The notes under the pieces: model-generated
What the model saw: only the letters and a program-made list of their open reading frames with translations
Database searches by the model: none
Told to the model about the DNA's origin: nothing
In this document: piece by piece, positions 52,600-62,083 of the stretch
Layout: each line of letters begins with the position of its first letter
Position numbering within the stretch: the first letter of the stretch is position 1
Source: Vespula vulgaris
Taxonomy: Eukaryota; Arthropoda; Insecta; Hymenoptera; Vespidae
Assembly (NCBI RefSeq): GCF_905475345.1
Contig: NC_066606.1
Coordinates: forward strand, 1,320,001-1,384,000
Length of the DNA: 64,000 nucleotides
Direction: 5' to 3'
Position numbers and translations under genes: made by a program

Positions 52600-52800
52600 T
52601 GTCCCTTTATACGACTGCGCATGCGCGTACCCATCTCCCACCATTTCTTTTTCTGTCTCTTTCTTTCTCTCTCTCTTTCTCTCTTCCTCCCACTCTGTTC
52701 TCCTTCAGGCAATATAACCACGTGTTAGAAATCTGTGCTGCAATTCCGTGCTACCGAGTCCACTACCGCAGTCTTGTTCCAGCTGTCCAGTAAAACGGTC
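52600..52800 (+). promoter_or_regulatory. Possible AKAP1 upstream promoter region with NRF-1/Ewg-like palindrome
   Basis: TGCGCATGCGCG at 52616-52627 matches the palindromic core recognised by NRF-1 and its insect homologue Erect wing. It stands in an otherwise AT-rich stretch, about 0.55 kb upstream of the candidate first AKAP1 exon. A CACGTG E-box follows at about 52720. Promoter function is inferred from the motifs and position only. Confidence 0.35.
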
Positions 52801-53099
52801 GATATTTTCGAAATCGAAAAGTAAATAAAAAAAAGAAAAAGAAAAATTTCTGTCGAAGATAGATCATTGTTAACTCATTTTCTATACGTATATATCCTTG
52901 ATCACGTGTATCGCGAATTATATTCCTCGAAATTCTTCACACGTGCGATTCTATCGACAAATAAGTGTCACATGTTCTATCGTATCGAAAGTTTCTTCGA
53001 GTGGTTTTTCTTTTCTTTTTTATTTTTCGGCCCTCCACACGCGAAACGTGTCCTTCGTTCATTCATCGAATGCGATTATTAATTACGATTTAAGCTCTC

Positions 53100-53187
53100 A
53101 TCGACGTCCTCGTTGTCGTAGTAGTTGTGCGATTTACGAGAAAAAGAAAGAAAAAAAAGAAAATCGTGAGAAATGATGGATCGATTG
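53100..53187 (+). other. AKAP1: Candidate non-coding 5' exon of AKAP1
   Basis: A consensus splice donor GATTG|GTAAGTAAC follows position 53187 and is the best plus-strand donor seen upstream of the AKAP1 acceptor at 54638, implying a 1.45 kb intron. The left boundary is arbitrary because no transcription start is evident. An ATG at 53173 would open a short upstream reading frame (see findings). Confidence 0.4.
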
Positions 53188-54638
53188 GTAAGTAACAACG
53201 AAATATCTAAAAAATGAAAATTGTATTTACCTTAATTATTTTTGAAAACGTGTCAGTTCTTCTTCACTTTTCGTGATTCTGATCGTTTCTTAAGATTTAC
53301 GAAAGTAATGAAATTAGTTTAAGATCTCGTAGAATATTCTCGATAGAGGAACTCGCAAATCGATTGTTTCGTATCGATTTTCTTTTCTCTTCTATTCTAT
53401 TCTTTTTATTTATTTACCGATTGTTCTTTAGCTCGATCATTATTAATCTTTTTATATTCCTACAGAAATAGTTTTTTATCTCGTTATAAAAGTTTCGCGT
53501 TCTTTTTTTTTTTTTTTTAATTTGAAAAGAAGATAAAGTACGCGCGCTTAATCGTGATACGAAATTTTAATAAGTACTCTATTATGAATCTTATCACAAA
53601 TCGATTTCTATAAATATCGTTTCTATTCGATCGATAACTAGCAAAGTTGATTGGATAACGTAACATACACACACACACGTATACATGTATATAAAAATTC
53701 TTTGGTAATTCGAGAACGACGATCTTCGATGAATGTAACATTTCTTCTATTGGGTTGATTATTCATCAGCATTGATATTAAAACGTAGAAATATCTATGT
53801 ATGTTTTATTTCTTCCATTATTTTGTTTGCTTTAAAACGATAAAGAATCGATAACCGTGTAACGAGCAAGTAGACGTATCAACCTTTCACTTTTATTTCG
53901 ACATACATACAAAAAGTACACATTGTTTTCTTCAATATGTGGATAACGATCAATTTTGTTTCCAATTCCATTGTCAATTTTCATTTTGTACCTTTCAAAC
54001 GTGATCTATACGTAATGACGTTTTATTATTATTATCATCATCATCATCATCCGCGCGCATTCATTATTCGAACGTCGAGAAGAGAGTTGTTAACTTTAAT
54101 AGAGAAAAACATGAAATGCTTAAAAAGAATTCTTTTTTGTTTATTTAACTATTGAATTATTTTTAATTTTAGACTCTTTATGCAACAACATACGACGATC
54201 TTCTTTGTTTCGTTTTTTCTTTTTTCAATTCCACGCACAAATTTTTGAAAGAAGAAAAGTTTCGGAATTTGTATTATTCGCTTTTGTTTCTCGCAAGAAT
54301 ATCGTGTTCGTTAATTTATTATACTCGTAAAAAATGTGCAATTCCGCTTAATATCTCGTGGATAGGAACAGGTGACCGTTAAAACTAGCAATAATGCTTA
54401 CAAGGCGTTCGTTTGATAAAAAAAAAAAGTTGCGCGAATATACAAAGATACGTTTAACGACGTCTCGATGCTATCGAAGCTACTTCTCCGCGACGATCCT
54501 TCTTTTTTCTTCTTCTTTTATATCGTCTTAAAGCAACTGAAAGATATAACGAAAAAAATCACGAATTTCAAAATCTTAATATTAATTTTAGATGTATCTA
54601 ATAAAAATGTCTTTTTTTTTTTTTCTTTTTTATTTCAG

Positions 54639-54682
54639 ATTAACGAAGTTGTCAGCAATTGTAGTTACCGTGGATTTAAAAT
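54639..54682 (+). other. AKAP1: AKAP1 5' UTR part of first coding exon
   Basis: A strong splice acceptor (a T-rich tract, then TTTCAG ending at 54638) lies 44 nt upstream of the AKAP1 ATG. The AKAP1 transcript therefore has at least one upstream non-coding exon. The start codon context is AAAATATGT. Confidence 0.7.
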
Positions 54683-56785
54683 ATGTCATCCACGCATATT
54701 CAAATTGTAAAGTGGAGCTTCCCTGCTTTTGCTTTGATCATTGGTCTTCTCTGGTACAAACGAAGACGCGTAGACCGAGCTGATCCAGGTGGAATTAGCA
54801 CGTCAAACGTGAAAGAGAGCAACAATGATGTAAATACTATGTTATACAGTACTCCTTCAAACGAAGATTTAAATCTCTCAGATTCTGGTATTCACGCCAA
54901 TGATTCTTTCTCGAGTTTACTTGCTCAAAGCATAGATGAAACGATTAATAATACCGAAAAGGTCAGCAAAAAAGTAGATATTACAACTAGGAAGCCAGCA
55001 ACGTCACCTATTTCTGTACCATCAGCAAAATCTTTAGAGAATAATCAAGATTGGTACAAGGACGTCGAAATAATTTCGAATATGGAGGTACAATTAGGAA
55101 GTAATCCTAACACTAATAATTTCGACTTGATAGCGAGAAGTATGGGAGCAACTACATATCCCAACGATACTGCTAACGACAAAAAGATCGAGAAGATATT
55201 CAAAGATATTCCTGAAGAAAAAGAATCAAATAATGTCCACGAGGTAACGTCTTCTGTAAATAAACAAGAAGAGATAAATAATCCGTCTGTTTTCACCGAA
55301 TCGAAGGAACAGCTTCAGAATTATCCGCCGGAGGAAGAAAATAAAATTCAAGCTCAAGCATTATCCGAAAGAGATTCTGCAAATTATAGTCCGGTCTCTG
55401 GAGTTTTAGAAGGAAGTGTAACGGACGAAGCAAGAAGCGAAGGAAGTACAGATAGTGGAAAAGGTAGAGCTAAATGTTATGTACAATTATTATTATTGTC
55501 GTTTACTCGAATGTTACAATAAACGTTTATATTTCCACAGGTGGAAGCATCAAAGGACAAATAAAAGATGTTTCCCTATACTCTATCTACGAGTTTTGCA
55601 TATGTCAGAATTTAGTGGGTAGACTTATCGGACGTCATGGTAGTTTCTTACAAAATATACGTGCAAAAGCTGGCGTTCATATAATCGTAAAACGTCATCC
55701 TACACTGAGAGATCAAAAAATTTGTGCCATCCAAGGCTCAGTAGAAGGCATTAATATTGCTTTGGATATTATCAGGCAAAGATTTCCAGAAAAGAAATAT
55801 CCGTCTGTAACGCTTGAACAGATTTTACCAATGGTAATACCAGAAGGAATACCAGTTCTTCCTGAATTAACACAGTTGTCTTTAGTCGAAGGAGTTAACA
55901 ACGACGTTTTAGTGTGTCACATATCGAAACCAAACAGATTATTTCTACAAATTCCGACACACCCAACATACCCTTCGTTACGACTTTTAGATGCAAATAT
56001 GACACAACTATACAATTCTACGGAATCGCCTATGGTTCCAGACGAACTTACAAGTACGTTGATATTTATTTATTACAATATCGTTCGTATCGCTTAATAG
56101 ATCTGATATAAATAATATACAAATTATAACATTTACATATTACTGTCAACAGAAGGAATGATCCTTGTGGCTAACTGGTATGACAGATGGGTTAGAGTAT
56201 ACGTTGAAGATCCAGATCCACGTGGAAAAATGACTTTAGTACGACTCGTTGATCATGGTGGTTATTGGACTTTCCGCAATGCTGATATGAGGAAAATAAG
56301 GTCAGATTTTCTAAGTCTACCTTTTCAAGCGATTGAAGTATTTCTCGCAAATTTACAACCAAAAAATGGTAAGTATTTCCCGTTGTGTGTGCTATTTACA
56401 TTATTTTAAGTACGTTTATCTCAAGTATTGTACGATTTTCAAAGGTGATTGGGAACAAGAGGCATATAATATCGTTGGGCGGATGTGTTCAGGAATCATT
56501 GGACAGGCCCAAATTGAAGCCTATATTAATGCAAATGTGTACATTAATTTTTTCCTTAATATTCCAAAACATGGGGTAAAATCCTATATTTTCATATAAT
56601 CTCTATAAATTTAATTGATTTGACTCGATATAATATTTATCTGATTTCTGTCGCGCATTCTATATATTTTATTCACGTTCCAGGTGATATCTCTTGCCGA
56701 CGAATTAATAGCACGTGGATACGCAGAATTTGTATCTTTAGAGTGTCTAGTATCGGACGAAGATGATACGGTTGTTGCTTCGTAG
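54683..56785 (+). CDS. AKAP1: A-kinase anchor protein 1, mitochondrial (KH + Tudor)
   Basis: Five coding exons: 54683-55463, 55541-56053, 56153-56368, 56445-56575 and 56684-56785 (stop TAG). All introns are GT-AG, of 77, 99, 76 and 108 nt. The spliced frame gives 580 residues. Residues 8-25 are hydrophobic and are followed by K26-R-R-R, a signal-anchor of the kind that holds this family on the outer mitochondrial membrane. Residues about 75-98 could be the amphipathic helix that binds the PKA regulatory subunit, which is an inference from composition. A KH domain spans about 273-345 with the loop G291-R-H-G294. A Tudor domain within an extended fold spans about 385-560 (for example NWYDRW, VDHGGYW). 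Family knowledge: AKAP1 tethers PKA and other signalling enzymes and binds mRNAs encoding mitochondrial proteins. The linker between residues 100 and 260 is acidic, polar and probably disordered. The length is close to what I recall for the fly orthologue and shorter than the vertebrate one. ATG 54683 is chosen because the anchor follows it directly. Confidence 0.93.
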
Positions 56786-59576
56786 AAGCATAAACTTATG
56801 AAAGAGCATACACTCGTTAAGAAGGGTGTATAGAGACATATGTGATCGTGTGATTGTGTTTGATTATTTGTGTGAGTGAATTCATTTATAAGTAAAACTT
56901 GCGAGAGAAACATTATTTTAAGTTTAAACACCTTTAAATGTAATATTTTTTTTTTCTCGTACATACTTAAAATAATGATATGCATTCGTGTTTATCTGAC
57001 ATGAGTTCTGTTCATGATCAGCAACGATGATACTGAATCAGCACTTGTAATACTCTATTATAACATTTCATAATCGATGAATCCTATAGCATTTCGTTAC
57101 GAAAAAAGTATGACTATGGTTATAAAAATACTCGTATTCGAATTACAATAGTTCAATCATAAAGATGCATAGAAAAAACAAAAAAAAAAAAAACAAAAAA
57201 AAATTTTATATCCATTTACACTAATGAAATATAGAACTTTTGTGCTTGTAAATTGCAAATATTCGAGATACGTTTCATAATGATGGTAGAAAAATTATAG
57301 AAAAATTTCTTGCAAATCTTAGAAATCGATTATAATTGGATATAAGTAAATATATAAATGCAAGAATATCTTCGAGTACATCATGATTATGAAACATTAT
57401 CTTTTTCCGTAAGAACTGATAAATACGTACTGAACACTCGAATTATAATTCACAACGTAGTAATAAGTTTTACTCGTAAAACTTCGTTCATCTGTATTAT
57501 ATATAAAATACACATAGTGCAGCTCTTTATACGGCACTGAGAGCGTTTCTAACAAAACTTCATTCTCATATTATATCTTCGGATTATACGATTTAGAGAC
57601 TGCTATGAAAACATACTTAAGGTTGTTCATGTTTGCTTTTTCTATAAGCTGATTCTAATATCATCTTGTTTGTATATAGTGTAACATTATACCTTCATAT
57701 ATAAAATATTTATAATATCTACCTAATAATAATGACGGATAGATGCCAGCTAAGTCTGCATGTCAACGGTATGACAAAATCAGAATTGTTAACTTATTCG
57801 TTTTATATTTTCCAAAATAAGTGACATTTTGTGCTATTTCAAACAATTTATCGATTATGACTTTTACATATATTTAGATAAAAAAAGTTAGTACAAGAAA
57901 TCACTAATTTGTTGGAACATGATGATTTCATTGTTCTTCCTTTTTCTTTTACATCTCGTTTGTCTGTATAGAGTAAAAAATAAGTGCTATCCTTAAAACA
58001 AGGACCGCTGTCAAAAATTGCATAATTTTCATTGCAATATATAAAAGTAATATAATAATTAATAACAATAACAAATAATAATTTTGTCAATTCAAGTGAT
58101 GCATTTTGTGATTGTATAATTTTTTTCCTCGATGTATCGTTACGATCTCCGTGGATTATTCATTAATTAAGATGTCTAGTTGCTATTATGAAAATACTAA
58201 AGACACGTAATTAATAAATAAAACTTTAATTAATTAAATTTTTAATTGTTATAACGATACGATATTTTGCAATTAAATTTAGTTATAATCATTTTTTGTG
58301 TTCTAAGACATATTAAACGAATGGACTGCTGCAGTAAAGATCTTATAAAAAATCTTACAAAAATAAAAAAAAGAGAAAATTTAAGAAAGTTAAAAAAAAA
58401 TTATACAAATCACTTATATATAACTTTTGTACTGCGCTCAGCTGGAAACAACTTTCTGAACTGTTATATGTTAATACTGAATCTTGTTGATACTTAAAAA
58501 TATAATGGAAATATTTTTCTAATAACATGTTTAGAGTACAGTTGCTCAATTGTTTGTATTGCATTATACACTCCTTACATCATTGAGCATTGAAAAAATT
58601 AATATAATATTTTCATTCTAACACTGTTCTGATGATCCATCACAGATGCAGATTAAAAATCATGTTTTTTTTTTTCTCTTTCCTTAAAGGATCGTGTAAA
58701 GTTTATGAAGATTGTATTCTTTCCATTGTTAATAGATCCTGCAAATCGAGAAATTATTATAAATTTTAATTAAATGTACATATATTATAGTTAAATGCAG
58801 CATCCAATTAACTACTTATAAATCTTCATTTATCATTACCAAATAAATGAAGGTCATTTTGTATATAATTCAATGTAATATCTTTAGCATTTTCATTAAA
58901 GCTGGCTCATTTTAATCGAAGAAACTTTGTCCATTTCTTATATATTTATTTCCGTATTACTGCATATAATTCTTGCAAAATTATGGATCTGTACTTTCAT
59001 TTCATTTCATTTTATTGTATAGAGATTTATATGAATTATTATTTATACATTGAAAACGATCTTTAAAACTATTCACAAACCCAATGCATTTATAAAGGTT
59101 TACATTATAAATACTCCCAATTGTATAATTCTCAACAGATTTTGTTGATCAGAAATTCATTCGAAAGATAAAGACACAACATGAAGATTTCAAATTTCTA
59201 CAGAAAAAAAGATTTATTGCGGAACGAAAATTAACCTTAGAAATTACCTTTTTCCTCTTAAACGTGACTTTTGGAAGAATGTTATTATCATAAAAAAAGA
59301 AAACAAAAGAGAAATTGATACTTTTTTTTTTGAAGAATACTTTTATTTGAATTTGAAAATTCAAAATTGACGTATAAATATGAACAAAACGATTTATTAA
59401 AGATTTAGGATGAAGTCATTTTGTAACTGTTTCCTTGTTTTGCGTTCAAAACGAATATTGTAAGTAAATACATACGTAGTTCGTTGTATAGAACCTGTTG
59501 ATTTGAAATCAATCTTGAGCCTGGCACAAGTACACGTAACGATAAGATAAATCGAGAAAAGAATTTTTCTTCATAC
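56786..59576. other. AKAP1 3' UTR and intergenic DNA
   Basis: This is AT-rich sequence with short A/T runs and few microsatellites compared with the left part of the window. The proximal part is probably AKAP1 3' UTR. No reading frame here resembles a protein that I recognise. Confidence 0.6.
58213..58222 (+). terminator. AKAP1: Candidate AKAP1 polyadenylation signals
   Basis: Two overlapping AATAAA hexamers (58213-58218 and 58217-58222) are the first canonical ones I see downstream of the AKAP1 stop, implying a 3' UTR of about 1.4 kb. Another AATAAA lies at 58842-58847. Which one is used cannot be told from sequence. Confidence 0.4.
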
Positions 59577-59689
59577 CTGTTACATTTCGTTGAAATCACA
59601 CGAATAATTTCACGAGATACGATTTTAATTTCGAAAGGAAAAAGAAACACTCCTCTCACGGTCATGGTTTGACGGGATAAGACTCTCAC
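59577..59689 (-). other. Candidate divergent minus-strand exon
   Basis: A minus-strand reading frame from 59689 stays open for 37 codons to a consensus donor ACAG|GTATGA after 59577. It lies just left of the promoter-like cluster at 59.7-59.87 kb. The peptide is not recognised. It could be a divergent non-coding transcript or chance. Confidence 0.25.
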
Positions 59690-59699
59690 GAGAAAATAA

Positions 59700-59872
59700 A
59701 TAACGTCTCACGTTATATTCCCCTACCCAACGCTACTGTTTTTTGTTACTTTTTATTACTTGTGTCACGTGACATCGATACGTCATCCAATATGTCGTAA
59801 CATGTTTAACCTAACCTTAACAATGTTCGGATTATTTCCCCCCCTCTACTAGACTTCTACCTGACCTATACA
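59700..59872 (+). promoter_or_regulatory. Putative TMEM19 promoter, possibly bidirectional
   Basis: The motif cluster contains the perfect palindrome GTCACGTGAC at 59764-59773, ATCGATA (7 of 8 bases of a DRE) at 59774-59780, an ACGTCA CRE half-site next to it, CCAAT at 59787-59791, and AACCTAACCT at 59808-59817. A short open exon with a splice donor follows on the plus strand, and a donor-ending open stretch lies on the minus strand. Promoter identity is inferred from motif density and position. Confidence 0.5.
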
Positions 59873-59917
59873 ATGATCCTTTTATCTTCAATATGGCAAT
59901 GGATTAATCATAGAAAG
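59873..59917 (+). other. TMEM19: Candidate first exon of TMEM19 (5' UTR or alternative N-terminus)
   Basis: From ATG 59873 there are 15 open codons, then a donor AAAG|GTGAGA after 59917. Joined to an AG at 60491-60492, the frame reads on into the TMEM19 ATG and adds 17 residues. If the acceptor at 60496-60497 is used instead, the exon is an out-of-frame upstream ORF. The acceptor side has a poor pyrimidine tract, so the junction is tentative. Confidence 0.4.
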
Positions 59918-60498
59918 GTGAGAGCAAAATTACGAAATCACAATATTGGTTATGTATCAAAAACTTATTAGAAATTATTTCAAGAAGATTTCTATAAAAC
60001 TTGGAATATATTATTCATTAATGTTCTCAATGTTAAGATAAATAAAATTTTCCAAAAAGTTATTTTGCTCGATTTGCTGTATTTCTTCATAATATCGTTA
60101 AATTTTGTATACAAAAGAATAAAAATCTTCAAGTTGAACTCGAAGAGATAAAAAGTGAAAGATCATTAAACGAGTCTTTTTTTAAATATTATATTATGTA
60201 CTTATATACGTGTACAGACTTTGATTTGCTTGTAACACCTCTCGAATATATTTTCGCGAATGTTTGATATTAATCAAGAATACAATAATATATTCTTTTC
60301 AAGCAAAACAAAGTAACATTTTAAAAGATATGTAAAAACAACGATTGTTTGAAAATTTAATAGAATAATTTTGAAAGCTTAGAGACGTGTGCGCGCGTGT
60401 GTATATATATATAATTATATATATATGTACATACGTTGTATATATATATATGTATATATATCTATATATTTATCTCGGACTTGATGTAACAGTTCAGA

Positions 60499-61530
60499 AT
60501 GGTCTCACATAGAAAGAACGACAGTCAGAATTCCAATATCTTATTGCCGATTTTAGTAAGTGCTTGTGCTATTCCTATATCAATGTTGTTTTGGTCAATA
60601 AACGTCCTTTATTCAACCTTCTCGTCGGAATCCGAAGGTTATAACGAAGGTATCGTAAATCTAAATTTATTTAATAGATAAACATTTTTCCCACACAAAT
60701 ATTTTATGACAGAACCATCACAAATGATATCACCATGGAGATGGTTGGCAGCTATAATAATTCCAATAATATTCGTCTTTTGGGGCCTAAAAAAGAAAAG
60801 CTTGGATATCTCCGGAGCTATATTTGGTAAAATGTTCCACAATATACTTCTACGATATTTCAATGTAAGAATGTTAAGCAGATCAACCAAATACGACATA
60901 TGGGATTTGATTTTGCTTTGTTAGGTGTTACTAACGTTATAAAATTTTATTAAAAAATTTATTTCTTCGATGTAATTAATAATTTGTTAAATGTGTTATT
61001 ACAGGATTGTTCGTGGGTTTTATATTGACGCTCACAAGTTCTAGTCATTTAATATGTTTAATAGTATTTTTTATTACTGGATCGAAAGCAACCAAATTCC
61101 GTTCTCACTTGAAAAGAAAACAAGAGAAAGGATATAAGGAAGGTGGACAAAGAACATGGGTTCAAGTATTGTGTAATGGGGGAATGCCTACTCAGCTAGC
61201 TTTGTTGTATCTTCTGGATGTGGGTTGTGGAGAACATCCTATTGATTTCGATAAGAATTACAGAAGTTCGTGGTTATCTATAGGAATATTAGGTATATTA
61301 ATATATTATTGTATATTATTTACTGTATTAAAATAATTTATATTTTTAATTTAAAATCATTGGAATCAGCCATTGTTATATTATTATAGCTGCTTTTGCT
61401 TGTTGCAATGGCGATACGTGGGCTTCTGAATTTGGTACGGTACTTGGTAGCAGTGAACCATTTCTTATCACAACAAGGAAACGAGTACCACGTGGTAAAT
61501 ATATTACATGTTTTGGTAATATGAAAGTTA

Positions 61531-61577
<47 letters not shown>

Positions 61578-62083
61578 TACACACACATATATATACACCG
61601 GGTATATTTTAAGGAACGAACGGCGGAGTATCATGGATAGGTCTGTTGTTTTCGGCTCTTGGTGGGATAAGCATAGGTTTGGCCTTTTACTTCACTACAT
61701 TGTACACCGTAGATACAGCTACACTAGAATTAGCTGCACCGCAATGGCCTATTATTATCATAGGTGGAATAGCAGGACTGTTTGGCAGTCTTTTAGATTC
61801 TATACTAGGGGCAACATTACAATATTCAGGTATTATGCATAAAAATATGCTGTTACAATATATCTGGAATATCTAATATATATTTACAAATGAATATATC
61901 GTTTGAATAATTGGAAATATTCTTTCAGGCATAGATGAAGAGGGATTGATAGTTCAACATCCAGGAAAAGGAGTGAAACATATCAGTGGTAGACAGATAT
62001 TAGATAATCACAGTGTTAATCTTTTATCATCGATTATTATTGCTCTTACTTTTCCAAAACTGGCAAATGTAATTTGGCCATGA
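60499..62083 (+). CDS. TMEM19: Transmembrane protein 19 (DUF92 family)
   Basis: Six coding exons: 60499-60649, 60713-60826, 61005-61292, 61390-61494, 61614-61829 and 61929-62083 (stop TGA). All junctions are GT-AG, introns are 63-178 nt, and the joined frame is 342 residues, the usual length for TMEM19. Hydrophobic segments lie at about residues 14-38, 60-74, 87-113, 176-190, 224-250, 263-288 and 320-340. Family hallmarks are SLDISGAIFG (80-89), GDTWASEFG (192-200), GTNGGVS (220-226), the Gly/Asp motif GLFGSLLDSILGAT (274-287) and DNHSVN (317-322). DUF92 includes plant phytyl-phosphate kinase VTE6. The activity of the animal protein is not established, so no reaction is assigned here. The start at 60499 places the first helix where it sits in homologues. 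A longer N-terminus through an upstream exon is possible (see findings). All five introns are phase 1. Confidence 0.93.
61532..61570. repeat. TA microsatellite inside TMEM19 intron 4
   Basis: About 39 bp of TA within the 119-nt intron 61495-61613, ending 43 nt before the acceptor. Confidence 0.95.
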
